The notes under the pieces were generated by a model. That model searched no databases and was not told the origin of the DNA. It saw only the letters and a list, made by a program, of their open reading frames with translations. The position numbers and the translations under genes are program-made. Below, piece by piece: positions 1 to 6,768 of a DNA stretch of 12,179 nucleotides (the stretch's first letter is position 1; every line of letters begins with the position of its first letter). The stretch is from CAYQSU01 sp964420325 (lineage in GTDB: Bacteria; Pseudomonadota; Alphaproteobacteria; Rhodospirillales; Defluviicoccaceae). The stretch spans positions 1 to 12,179 of the forward strand of contig CAYQSU010000082.1 in the NCBI GenBank assembly GCA_964420325.1. Direction: 5' to 3'.

Positions 1-237
1 TCCTCGGGAAGGTCCCGAAAATTGGCCCACGCAATTCAAATCGACACCACCCATTCTCCCGCCAGAAACCCGCACAATCCGTGGCGTTCAGAGCGTCGTC
101 ACATCAGTTAACCGGACAGCAGTGTCTGCTGGTGTTTGCTGGCGAGGATGGGGCTTGCCAGCGGGGGTGGTTCCGATTCAAGGCAGGCGCGGTTGATTGG
201 CTGGGGGGCAAGAGGCCATGGATCGGCGGGAGACGGG
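1..237. other. Non-coding stretch left of the transposase remnant; no gene seen
   Basis: I find no reading frame here with a recognisable product; open frames that cross it look like chance frames in GC-rich DNA. Two small perfect inverted repeats are visible: TCGGGA-AGG-TCCCGA at 4-18, and CAGCAG-TGT-CTGCTG at 117-131. Neither is followed by a T-run on either strand, so I do not call them terminators. Part of this stretch may be the degraded left half of the insertion sequence whose remnant begins near 238. I could not find a left terminal repeat matching the sequence after the transposase stop. Confidence 0.5.
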
Positions 238-506
238 GTCGTCGTCACCGGCGACGCGATCTTCGCCCAGAAGGACTTCCGCCGGACCATCGTCAGCCTC
301 CCCGACGTTGCAAGTGGATTGGAAGAGGTCACCGAGGGGTCCGGCGCCTGGAGAGCACGGCGAGCCTGAACGCCCATCTCGCCGCCTGGCCGGGCGTGCG
401 GCAGGTCTGCGGCCGCGAACGCCGGCGCACCGTCGAAGGCCTCGAGCACTTCGCAGAACATCGCGACCAGGCACCCCGCCTCATCCTCACCGGCAGAACC
501 GAATGA
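238..506 (+). pseudogene. Decayed ISAs1-family (DDE) transposase remnant
   Basis: Fragments of an ISAs1-type transposase lie in order but in different frames. Around 238-300, frame 1 reads VVVTGDAIFAQKDFRRTIVS, which resembles the family block around the second catalytic Asp (VVTGDA..TQ+D...IV). Just downstream, frame 2 reads PTLQVDWKR, like the family's QPTLLADI segment, so about 10-15 residues (the GGDY..VK block) appear deleted. From about 345, frame 3 reads LESTASLNAHLAAWPGVRQV and then CGRERRRTVEG, like the conserved 'L..WPG..QVC..ER' block. It runs directly into LEHFAEHRDQAPRLILTG and a TGA at 504-506, which looks like the family's C-terminus; the region carrying the catalytic Glu would be missing. 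At least two frame changes and two deletions make it non-functional. The family call is from remembered motifs, not from a search. Confidence 0.6.
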
Positions 507-508
507 CC

Positions 509-537
509 CTGAAAATGCTTGCGGTTCTGTGTACAAT
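509..537 (+). promoter_or_regulatory. Candidate sigma-70 promoter for the TRAP-amidase unit
   Basis: CTGAAA (509-514) and TACAAT (532-537) are separated by 17 bases and match the -35 and -10 consensus at 4/6 and 5/6 positions. The site begins 3 bases after the stop codon of the transposase remnant, so it may be partly IS-end DNA. It would give a leader of about 170 bases. A perfect TTGACA at 635-640 lies closer to the gene but has no acceptable -10 at 16-18 bases, so this upstream site is the better candidate. Confidence 0.3.
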
Positions 538-714
538 CCCCATCATAGGAGGTTGAACGGGCGGTCCCCGGCCGAGGGGTGCGCCACAACGACCATGAGG
601 GAGGTGCCTCGGCCAGCCAAAGCGCTTCGTGTCGTTGACAAACAATCCGTGGCACGGCCGTCGGTGTGCGAAATCGCTGGTGGCCGCTGCCGATGACCGT
701 GGGAGGAACTGTGC

Positions 715-1902
715 ATGAAAAGAACCACGACTGATGGCAAGACCTCGGAAGGCGCGTCCAGGACCAAGACCAGGAAGAGCGTATCCCGCCGCCGGTTCCT
801 GAAGGGCGGCGGCGTCGCCGCCGGCGCCGCGGCGGCGACGATCGCATTTCCGCAGATCTCGCGCGCCCAGACCGTGACCTGGCGTTTCCAGAGCACCTGG
901 CCGGCCCGCGACATCTTCCACGAGATCGCCGCCGAGTACGTGAAGATGGTCGGTCAGCTCTCGGGCGGACGCCTGAAGCTCGACCTGTTGCCGGCCGGCG
1001 CGGTGGTCGGCGCCCTGCAGATGCAGGACGCGGTGATCGCCGGCGCGCTCGACGGCGGCCACGGCGTCACCGCCTACTGGTACGGCAAGAACAAGGCCTA
1101 CTCGCTGTTCGGCACGCCGCCGTCGTTCGGCTGGCAGGCCAACGAGATGCTCGGCTGGTTCTACTACGGCGGCGGTGAGGCCCTCTACAACGAGCTGGTC
1201 CACGACATTCTCAAGCTGGACCTGGTCGGGTTCCTCAACTTCCCGATGCCGAACCAGCCGCTCGGCTGGTTCAAGAGCGTCATCACGTCGGCCGACCAGA
1301 TGCGGAACATGAAGTACCGCACGGTCGGCCTCGCCGCCGACCTGATGCGCGAGATGGGCGTGGCCGTCACCATCCTCGGCGGCGGCGACATCGTCCCGGC
1401 CATCGACCGCGGCCTGATCGAGGGCGCGGAGTTCAACAACCCCTCGTCCGACCGACTGCTGGGCTTCCCGGACGTCTCTAAGATCTGGATGCTGCAGAGC
1501 TACCACCAGGCCGCCGAGTGCTTCGAGATCATCTTCAACCGGACCAAGTTCGATGCGCTTCCGGAGGAGCTGCGCCACGTGCTCCGCTACGCGGCCTACG
1601 CCAACTCGGCGGACATGTCGTGGCTGATCCAGGACCGCTACACCAAGGACCTGGCCGAGATGCGCGAGAAGCAGGGGGTGAAGACCCACAAGACCCCGGA
1701 TTCGGTCCTCGACGCCCAGCTCAAGGCCTGGGACAAGGTGATCGAGAACCTCTCCAAGGACGCTTACTTCAAGAAGGTGATCGACTCCCAGAAGGCCTGG
1801 AACGAGCGGGTGGTCGCCTACTTCCTGGATAACGAGGCGAGCCAGGAAAGGGCCTACACGCACTTCTTCGGGGAGGGTAAGCGGGGCCTGCTCCCGGCTT
1901 GA
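715..1902 (+). CDS. TRAP transporter substrate-binding protein (DctP/TakP-like), Tat-exported
   Basis: This is the periplasmic binding protein of a TRAP (tripartite, ATP-independent, ion-gradient driven) importer, which captures an organic acid or similar anion for the membrane subunits encoded next. The 395-residue product starts at an ATG with GGAGG 8 bases upstream (702-706). Residues 24-30 are a full twin-arginine motif (SRRRFLK), followed by an Ala/Gly-rich hydrophobic stretch and a likely cleavage after A51 (ISRA|QT). Export folded by Tat is therefore expected. Mature landmarks of the DctP fold include SGGRLKLDLLPAG (83-95), the MKYRTVG segment (199-205) with R202 where the family has its carboxylate-binding Arg, and IEGAEFNNPSSD (235-246) in the second lobe. 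The GAEFNNP block and overall size recall the TakP-like branch that binds 2-oxo or hydroxy acids, but I cannot assign the ligand. It is the first gene of the unit with the two permeases and the amidase. Confidence 0.93.
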   Translation: MKRTTTDGKTSEGASRTKTRKSVSRRRFLKGGGVAAGAAAATIAFPQISRAQTVTWRFQSTWPARDIFHEIAAEYVKMVGQLSGGRLKLDLLPAGAVVGALQMQDAVIAGALDGGHGVTAYWYGKNKAYSLFGTPPSFGWQANEMLGWFYYGGGEALYNELVHDILKLDLVGFLNFPMPNQPLGWFKSVITSADQMRNMKYRTVGLAADLMREMGVAVTILGGGDIVPAIDRGLIEGAEFNNPSSDRLLGFPDVSKIWMLQSYHQAAECFEIIFNRTKFDALPEELRHVLRYAAYANSADMSWLIQDRYTKDLAEMREKQGVKTHKTPDSVLDAQLKAWDKVIENLSKDAYFKKVIDSQKAWNERVVAYFLDNEASQERAYTHFFGEGKRGLLPA

Positions 1903-1972
1903 TCCGTGTGATCCCGTTGGCGCGGGTTGGGGGCGGCGGCTCGTTCCGGCGTCCCGTTGCGCCTGGGTGGAA

Positions 1973-1987
1973 GCCGCGCGACGCGGC
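1973..1987 (+). other. Intercistronic hairpin between TRAP binding protein and permeases
   Basis: GCCGCG-CGA-CGCGGC is a perfect 6-bp stem with a 3-base loop, 70 bases after the binding-protein stop and 21 bases before the chosen start of the small permease. It is followed by GGGGTTTATC, which is not a proper T-run. A stable hairpin here is the usual arrangement for keeping the binding-protein mRNA more abundant than that of the membrane subunits, by partial termination or 3'-end protection. That role is an inference. Confidence 0.35.
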
Positions 1988-2008
1988 GGGGTTTATCCGG
2001 GGCGAGGC

Positions 2009-2590
2009 GTGATCCGCTTCATCCACGTCATCGACGACATCAGCACCTGGGTCGGCAAGCTGTTCTCCTGGGCCGTCGTTCTGCTCACCTTCGGCGTCTG
2101 CTACGAGGTCTTCATGCGCTATGCGCTCCGCCAGCCGACGGCGTGGGCCTACGACGCCAGCTACATGCTCTACGGCGCCATGTTCATCATGGCCGGCGCC
2201 TACGCGCTGGCCCACAACGCGCATGTCCGCGGCGACGTCCTGTTCCGCTTCTGGCCGGTGCGCCTCCAGGGCGCGATCGAGCTCACCCTCTACATCATCT
2301 TCTTCTTCCCGGCGGTCCTCGGCATCATCTATGCGGGCTACGGTTTCGCCGAGCTCTCCTGGTTGGTCAGGGAGCACAGCTCGTTCAGCCCGGCGGGGCC
2401 GCCGCTCTATCACTTCAAGAGCCTGATCCCGATCGCCGGCATTTTCCTTTTCATCCAGGGCATCGCCGAGGTCTGCCGCTGCATCGTCTGCATCAGGGAC
2501 GGCTACTGGCCGCCGCGCGAGAAGGAGGTGCAGGACATCGAGGAGATCTTCATCGAGGAGCATCAGATCCACCGGGAGACCGAACGATGA
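2009..2590 (+). CDS. TRAP transporter small permease subunit (DctQ family)
   Basis: This is the four-helix membrane subunit that joins the large permease to form the TRAP membrane complex. The product is 193 residues if it starts at the GTG at 2009 (VIRFIHVIDDISTW). The frame stays open to a GTG at 1967, but those 14 extra residues (MEAARRGGVY...) are encoded through the hairpin at 1973-1987 and do not resemble a DctQ N-terminus; GGCGAGG (2001-2007) is the nearest, weak ribosome site. Hydrophobic segments lie at about residues 18-36, 50-68, 87-110 and 136-156. The block YGAMFIMAGAYALAHNAHVRGDVLFR is the conserved DctQ loop ending in the 'H-V-R-x-D' motif. The C-terminus is acidic and cytoplasmic-looking. 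Its TGA overlaps the ATG of the large permease (ATGA), indicating translational coupling. Confidence 0.9.
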   Translation: MIRFIHVIDDISTWVGKLFSWAVVLLTFGVCYEVFMRYALRQPTAWAYDASYMLYGAMFIMAGAYALAHNAHVRGDVLFRFWPVRLQGAIELTLYIIFFFPAVLGIIYAGYGFAELSWLVREHSSFSPAGPPLYHFKSLIPIAGIFLFIQGIAEVCRCIVCIRDGYWPPREKEVQDIEEIFIEEHQIHRETER

Positions 2591-3906
2591 GCGAACCCGC
2601 TCTCGGCGTCCTCATGCTGGGACTGCTGGTCTTCGTCATCCTGCTCGGCTTCCCGATCGCGTTCACGCTGATCGCCATGGGCCTGGGCTTCGGCTACTAC
2701 GCCCTCGGCGATGCGGTGTTCCAGCTCCTGGTGCAGCGCGCCTACGGTGTGATGGCCAACGACGTGTTGATCGCGGTGCCCCTGTTCCTGTTCATGGGCT
2801 ACGTGGTCGAGCGGTCCAACATCCTCGAACGACTGTTTCACAGTCTGCAATTGGCCTTGGGGAACATCCCGGGGTCGCTGGCGGTCGCCGCGCTCGTCAC
2901 CTGCACGCTGTTCGCCACCGCCACCGGAATCGTCGGCGCGGTGGTGACCCTGATGGGCCTGTTGGCGCTGCCGGCAATGCTGAAGGCCGGCTACGACAGG
3001 AAGCTGTCGTCGGGCGTGATCTGCGCCGGCGGCTGCCTCGGCATCCTCATTCCACCTTCGATCATGCTGATCCTCTATGCCGCCATGGCCGGCGAATCGG
3101 TGGTCCGCCTGTATACCGCCGCCTTCTTTCCGGGTCTCTTGTTGGCGACCCTCTACATCCTCTACGTGATTGCCCGTGCGGTCATCAACCCGAGCCTCGC
3201 GCCGATGCTGCCGAAGGAGGAGCGGAGCGTTCCCTTGTTCACGGTGGTGACGGCTCTGCTCACCTCGTTCTTCCCGCTTGCCATCCTCATCATGGCCGTG
3301 CTCGGCGCCATTCTGTTCGGCTTCGCGACGCCGCACGAGGCCGCCGCGGTGGGCGCGCTGGGCAGCCTGGTGCTGGCGGCCGGCTACCGCCAGCTCACTT
3401 GGCAGCGGTTCAAGGACTCGGTGTTCCTGACCGCGCGCACGACGGCGATGGTGTGCTGGCTGTTCGTCGGCTCGTGGATCTTCTCGTCCGTGTTCTCGAT
3501 TCTCGGCGGCCATCACCTGATCGAGCAGTGGGTGCTGCAGATGGACCTGCACCCGATCGTGCTTCTCATCGTCGTGCAGCTCATCATCTTCCTGCTCGGC
3601 TGGCCGCTGGAATGGACGGAGATCATCATCATCTTCGTGCCGATCTTCCTGCCGCTGGTGAAGATCTTCGATGTCGACCCGCTCCTGTTCGGCATCCTGA
3701 TCGCGCTCAACATCCAGACCTCGTTCAACACCCCGCCGATGGCGATGGCGGCCTATTATCTCAAGGGCGTCGCGCCGCCCGAGGTGTTGCTGTCCGAGAT
3801 CTTCAAGGGATCGCTGCCGTTCGTCGGCGCGGTCTTCCTGTGCATGGCGCTGATCTACATCTTCCCGGAGATCGCCCTGTGGCTGCCGCGGACGCTCTAC
3901 GGTTGA
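2587..3906 (+). CDS. TRAP transporter large permease subunit (DctM family)
   Basis: This is the multi-helix subunit that forms the transport path of the TRAP importer and couples uptake to an ion gradient. The product is 439 residues, normal for DctM proteins (about 425-450). The start is the ATG at 2587, overlapping the small-subunit stop by four bases (ATGA); the frame is open further left, but that part is a shadow of the small-permease gene. The protein is hydrophobic throughout, with about 11-12 predicted helices. Family landmarks are GFPIAFTLI near the N-terminus, LFATATGIVGAVVTLMG, and GYDRKLSSGVICAGGCLGILIPPSIMLILYAA in the middle, where the IPPS motif lies in a re-entrant hairpin. 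Late blocks include ATPHEAAAVGALG and TSFNTPPMAMAAYYLKGVAP, the latter typical of the second pseudo-symmetric half. It is followed after 19 bases by the amidase on the same strand. Confidence 0.94.
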   Translation: MSEPALGVLMLGLLVFVILLGFPIAFTLIAMGLGFGYYALGDAVFQLLVQRAYGVMANDVLIAVPLFLFMGYVVERSNILERLFHSLQLALGNIPGSLAVAALVTCTLFATATGIVGAVVTLMGLLALPAMLKAGYDRKLSSGVICAGGCLGILIPPSIMLILYAAMAGESVVRLYTAAFFPGLLLATLYILYVIARAVINPSLAPMLPKEERSVPLFTVVTALLTSFFPLAILIMAVLGAILFGFATPHEAAAVGALGSLVLAAGYRQLTWQRFKDSVFLTARTTAMVCWLFVGSWIFSSVFSILGGHHLIEQWVLQMDLHPIVLLIVVQLIIFLLGWPLEWTEIIIIFVPIFLPLVKIFDVDPLLFGILIALNIQTSFNTPPMAMAAYYLKGVAPPEVLLSEIFKGSLPFVGAVFLCMALIYIFPEIALWLPRTLYG

Positions 3907-3925
3907 ACCGCCGCCGGACGGGGCC

Positions 3926-5251
3926 GTGGACCTCTTCCGTCTGAGCGCGGCCGAGGCGGCGGGTGCCGTCGCCGCCGGCGACATCTCGTCCGCGGAGCTG
4001 GTCGAGGCCTGCCTCGCCCGCGTCGCCGAGATCGACGACGCCGTCGGCGCCTGGGCGGCGATCGACCGCGACCACGTGCAGGCTCAGGCGCGAGCCGCCG
4101 ACGAGCGGCGGCGCATGGGCCGGCCGACGGGCCCGCTCAACGGCGTGCCGGTCGGGGTCAAGGACATCTTCGACACCGCCGACCTGGCGACGGAGTATGG
4201 CTCGCCGCTGTACGCCGGCCATCGGCCCCACGCGGACGCGGCGGCGATTTCGCTCCTGCGCCAGGCCGGGGCCGTCGTTCTCGGCAAGACCGTGACCACC
4301 GAGTTCGCCTACTTCCATCCCGGCAAGACGAGGAATCCCCACGACCTCGACCATACGCCGGGCGGGTCGTCCAGCGGCTCGGCGGCGGCCGTCGCCGCCG
4401 CCATGGTGCCCATCGCCGTCGGCTCGCAGACCAACGGCTCGGTGATCCGGCCGGCGGCGTTCTGCGGCGTCTTCGGCTACAAGCCGACGTTCGGCCTGAT
4501 CTCGCGCCGCGGCGTGCTCGAGCTCTCGCCGTCCCTCGACACCGTCGGCGTCTTCGCGCGTTCGGTCTCGGACCTGGCGCTCATCGCCGAAGCGCTGATG
4601 ACCTACGATCCGGGCGATTCTTCGATGGCGCCCTGCGCGCGGCCGCCGCTGTCGGCCCTCGCCGCCGCCGCGCCGCCGGTGCAGCCTCGCCTCGCCTTCG
4701 TGCGAACGCCGATGTGGGAGCGGACCGACGCCCTCACCCGCGAGGCCTTCGCCGAGCTGATCGAGGTCCTCGGCGACCGGGTCGAGGAGATCGACTTCTC
4801 GTTCGAGCTGGCCCGGGTCTACGACCGCCACCGCGTCGTCATGGAGGCGGAGATGGCGCGGGCGCTGGCCGGCGACGCCGCGCGCGGGGCGGCCGTGATG
4901 AGCTCCGAGCTGACGCAGGCCCTCGACCGCGGCCGCAGCTACGGGGCGATCGAATACATCGAGGCGCTGAGGGGCATGCGCGAACTCGTCGCCGACCTCG
5001 AGGCGCTGCGCACCGCCTTCGATGCCGTTCTCACGCCGGCGGCGCCGGGGGTCGCTCCGAAGGGGCTCGACGGCACCGGCGATCCGGTGTTCTGCACGCC
5101 CTGGAGCTATGGCGGCCTGCCGGCGGTGAGCCTGCCGCTGCTCGAAGGCGAGGGCGGGCTCCCCTTGGGCGTCCAGCTCGTGGCGCCGCGGGGCGATGAC
5201 GCCCGTCTCCTGCGCACCGCCCGTTGGCTTGTCGACCGGGTGAACGCCTAG
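3926..5251 (+). CDS. Amidase-signature family hydrolase
   Basis: This is a hydrolase of the amidase signature family (Ser-cisSer-Lys), which cleaves carboxamides to acid plus ammonia or amine. The 441-residue product probably starts at the GTG at 3926 (MDLFRLSAAEAAGAV), which gives the usual helical N-terminus; the ribosome site is weak (GGACGGGG). The predicted triad is K79 in GVPVGVKDIFD, S148 as the cis-Ser in TPGGSSSGSAAAV, and nucleophile S172 in QTNGSVIRPA. The 69- and 24-residue spacings equal those of malonamidase E2 (62/131/155), so the active site looks intact. The following FGYKPTFG block is also family-typical. It lacks the motifs that would mark it as GatA. Nineteen bases behind the TRAP permease, it is probably co-transcribed and may act on the imported compound. 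The stop TAG shares CTAG with the convergent peroxiredoxin gene. Substrate unknown. Confidence 0.9.
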   Translation: MDLFRLSAAEAAGAVAAGDISSAELVEACLARVAEIDDAVGAWAAIDRDHVQAQARAADERRRMGRPTGPLNGVPVGVKDIFDTADLATEYGSPLYAGHRPHADAAAISLLRQAGAVVLGKTVTTEFAYFHPGKTRNPHDLDHTPGGSSSGSAAAVAAAMVPIAVGSQTNGSVIRPAAFCGVFGYKPTFGLISRRGVLELSPSLDTVGVFARSVSDLALIAEALMTYDPGDSSMAPCARPPLSALAAAAPPVQPRLAFVRTPMWERTDALTREAFAELIEVLGDRVEEIDFSFELARVYDRHRVVMEAEMARALAGDAARGAAVMSSELTQALDRGRSYGAIEYIEALRGMRELVADLEALRTAFDAVLTPAAPGVAPKGLDGTGDPVFCTPWSYGGLPAVSLPLLEGEGGLPLGVQLVAPRGDDARLLRTARWLVDRVNA

Positions 5252-5781
5252 GCGGCGGCGCGCAACCCCTTGAGGTAGGCCAGCATGGTGTCCGCATCCG
5301 AGACCTCGAACGGGTCCGCCGGGCAGTTGTCCTCGTAGCCCGGCTCGACGAACATCTTCTCGATGCGGCCGTCGACGACGTACATCGAGTACCGCCAGCT
5401 GCGCATGCCGAATCCCAGGTTGGACTTGTCGACCAGCATGCCCATCTTGCGGGTGAACTCGCCGTTGCCGTCGGGCAGCAGGAACACGTTCTTGGCGCCC
5501 TGGCTTTTTCCCCACTGGAACATGACGAAGGCGTCGTTCACCGAAAGGCAGATCACCTGGGCGATGCCGAGCGCCTTGAACTCGTCGTAGAGCTCCTCGT
5601 AGCGGGGGAGGTGGCTGGTCGAGCAGGTCGGGGTGAACGCACCCGGCAGGGCGAACAGCACGACGCGCTTGCCCTTGAAGATCTCGTCGGTGCTGACGTC
5701 CCGCCACTCGTACGGGTTAGGGCCGCCGAGGGCCTCGTTGCGGACGCGGGTCTTGAAGATCACGGAAGGCACGTGGGTCAT
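5248..5781 (-). CDS. Prx5-type (atypical) peroxiredoxin
   Basis: This is a thiol peroxidase that reduces H2O2 or organic hydroperoxides, probably in the cytoplasm. I chose the ATG at 5781 (MTHVPSVIFKTRV, 177 residues) because GGAG (5791-5788 on this strand) sits 6 bases upstream. A second in-frame ATG at 5793 lies 3 bases from the putative Irr box and has no ribosome site. The peroxidatic Cys is C53 in FALPGAFTPTCSTSHLPRYEEL, the Prx5 active-site signature with its Pro and Thr. Two further Cys are C78 (VICLSVND) and C153 (EDNCPADPFEVSDADTML); the latter is near the C-terminus and could be a resolving Cys. Blocks such as NVFLLPDGNGEFTRKMGML closely resemble the peroxiredoxin half of bacterial Prx5-glutaredoxin hybrids, but no glutaredoxin domain follows. 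Reduction by a separate glutaredoxin or thioredoxin is therefore likely. Confidence 0.95.
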   Translation of the reverse strand: MTHVPSVIFKTRVRNEALGGPNPYEWRDVSTDEIFKGKRVVLFALPGAFTPTCSTSHLPRYEELYDEFKALGIAQVICLSVNDAFVMFQWGKSQGAKNVFLLPDGNGEFTRKMGMLVDKSNLGFGMRSWRYSMYVVDGRIEKMFVEPGYEDNCPADPFEVSDADTMLAYLKGLRAAA

Positions 5782-5795
5782 CGCTGGCTCCATAG

Positions 5796-5812
5796 TTTAG
5801 ATTTCTTCTAAA
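5796..5812 (-). promoter_or_regulatory. Candidate Irr operator (iron control element, ICE) of the peroxiredoxin gene
   Basis: Read on the plus strand, the site is TTTAGATTTCTTCTAAA. The published rhizobial ICE is TTTAGAA-N3-TTCTAAA, and this site matches 13 of the 14 defined bases, differing only at position 7. It contains a perfect TTTAGA-N5-TCTAAA inverted repeat in otherwise GC-rich DNA. It lies 14 bases upstream of the chosen start codon and just downstream of the putative -10, where a bound protein would block initiation. Irr is the alphaproteobacterial Fur-family regulator that responds to haem, and it is lost under peroxide stress in Bradyrhizobium. Repression relieved by haem or peroxide would therefore make sense for a peroxidase. 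Irr itself is not in this window. Confidence 0.6.
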
Positions 5813-5816
5813 TCAG

Positions 5817-5845
5817 CATATAGCCTCTGCCGGCGAGCAATGCAA
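5817..5845 (-). promoter_or_regulatory. Candidate promoter of the peroxiredoxin gene
   Basis: On the minus strand TTGCAT (5845-5840) and TATATG (5822-5817) are separated by exactly 17 bases, matching the -35 and -10 consensus at 3/6 and 4/6 positions. Transcription would start near 5810, inside the putative Irr box, leaving a leader of about 30 bases that includes the GGAG ribosome site. Confidence 0.4.
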
Positions 5846-5900
5846 ACGGGAAATCGCCCTGCCCGTGCCGTCGCCGCGCCGGGTGTGGTAGGCTCAGGCC

Positions 5901-6746
5901 ATGACCGAGCCGACGCCGATGATCGCCGAGGACCGGGTCGCCCTCGAACGGGCCTTCGAGGCCCTCGAGCACCCGAGCCTTGCGGCACGGACGGCCAGCG
6001 TCGTCGGCAGGCCGGTCGCGGAGCTGCTGGACCTTCTGCCTCGGCGGTGGCATGACGCCATGGGCAGTGCCGCCGAAGCCGCCATCGGGCGGGCGCTCTC
6101 GGTCGCCCTCTCGACCCTCGGCAACGGTCCGTCCGCACCCACTCGCGACCGCGAGAACCGCCTGTTCGCGGCCTTGAGCGGCGCCGTCGGCGGCTTTCTC
6201 GGGCTGCCGGCCCTCGTCGTCGAACTGCCGCTCGTCACCGTCCTCATGCTGCGCTCGATCGCCGACGTGGCGCGCGGGCATGGGGAGGACCTGGAGGCGA
6301 TCGAGCCGCGTCTCGCCTGCGTGACCGTGTTCGCCATCGGCGGGCGGTCGCCGGGGGACACCTACGCCGAGATCGGCTATTACGAGGTGCGGGCGGCGCT
6401 CGCGATCCACTTCACGCCGCTCGCCGGCGCGGTTTCCGACCACGGCGGCGGCGCGCTGGCCCTGCCCGCGGCGGTCAACCTGGTCCGCGGCATCGCCGCC
6501 AGGTTCGGCGTCGTCCTCTCCGACAAGGCGGCGGCGCAGCTGGTTCCCGCCCTCGGTGCGGCCGCCGGCGCCGCTCTCAACTACATCTTCATGCGCCACT
6601 TCCAGGACGTCGCGGACGGCCATTTCACCGTCCGCCGGCTCGAACGCCGCTACGGCAGGGACGCCGTGGAGGCGGTCTACCGGGAGATCGCGAGCCGCGA
6701 GGCGGGCCCGTCCGCAGCCGTGCCGAGCCTCGGCCCGGCTCCCTGA
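5901..6746 (+). CDS. EcsC-family protein
   Basis: This is a 281-residue member of the EcsC family (PF12787-type), named after the third protein of the Bacillus ecs locus; its biochemical role is not established. The N-terminus is charged and helical (residues 1-90). Residues 91-125 form a Gly/Ala-rich amphipathic block (ALSGAVGGFLGLPALVVELP, then LVTVLMLRSIADVARGHGED) typical of the family. A second conserved block spans about 205-255 (LSDKAAAQLVPALGAAAGAA, then LNYIFMRHFQDVADGHFTVR), with the family's 'A..N..F...FQ..A..HF..R.LE..YG' pattern. It may associate with the membrane through these segments, but it has no clear signal peptide. The start is the ATG at 5901, with only a weak AGG nearby; M7 (5919) is an alternative. 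It is not next to ABC-transporter genes. It diverges from the peroxiredoxin and converges on the FecR-domain gene, with 22 bases between stops, so it looks monocistronic. Confidence 0.82.
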   Translation: MTEPTPMIAEDRVALERAFEALEHPSLAARTASVVGRPVAELLDLLPRRWHDAMGSAAEAAIGRALSVALSTLGNGPSAPTRDRENRLFAALSGAVGGFLGLPALVVELPLVTVLMLRSIADVARGHGEDLEAIEPRLACVTVFAIGGRSPGDTYAEIGYYEVRAALAIHFTPLAGAVSDHGGGALALPAAVNLVRGIAARFGVVLSDKAAAQLVPALGAAAGAALNYIFMRHFQDVADGHFTVRRLERRYGRDAVEAVYREIASREAGPSAAVPSLGPAP

Positions 6747-6768
6747 TCGCCCTGGCGGACGCCCTCGG

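Noticed and set aside
1..18. Inverted repeat TCGGGA-AGG-TCCCGA at the left edge as a terminator of an upstream gene
   Set aside because: It is followed by AAAATT and not a T-run, and no gene end is visible to its left inside the window.
595..696. A 33-codon ORF (MREVPRPAKALRVV...) in the leader of the TRAP operon
   Set aside because: It has no ribosome site at the usual distance, no codons suggesting an attenuating leader peptide, and no recognisable similarity.
487..1863. Long minus-strand open frame opposite the TRAP binding-protein gene
   Set aside because: Its translation is repetitive in Val, Leu, His and Glu with no family resemblance, and the plus strand has a clear Tat signal and DctP landmarks.
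2563..3984. Long minus-strand open frame opposite the large TRAP permease
   Set aside because: The translation is a low-complexity string of Arg, Gln, Asp, Glu and His, the standard antisense image of a hydrophobic membrane protein.
3803..5707. Minus-strand open frame of over 600 codons across the amidase and into the peroxiredoxin
   Set aside because: It is antisense to the amidase, whose triad is intact, and out of frame with the peroxiredoxin. No recognisable domain.
5782..5793. Upstream ATG at 5793 as the start of the peroxiredoxin
   Set aside because: It would place the start codon 3 bases from the Irr box and lacks a ribosome site, whereas the ATG at 5781 has GGAG 6 bases upstream and gives the usual Prx5 N-terminus.
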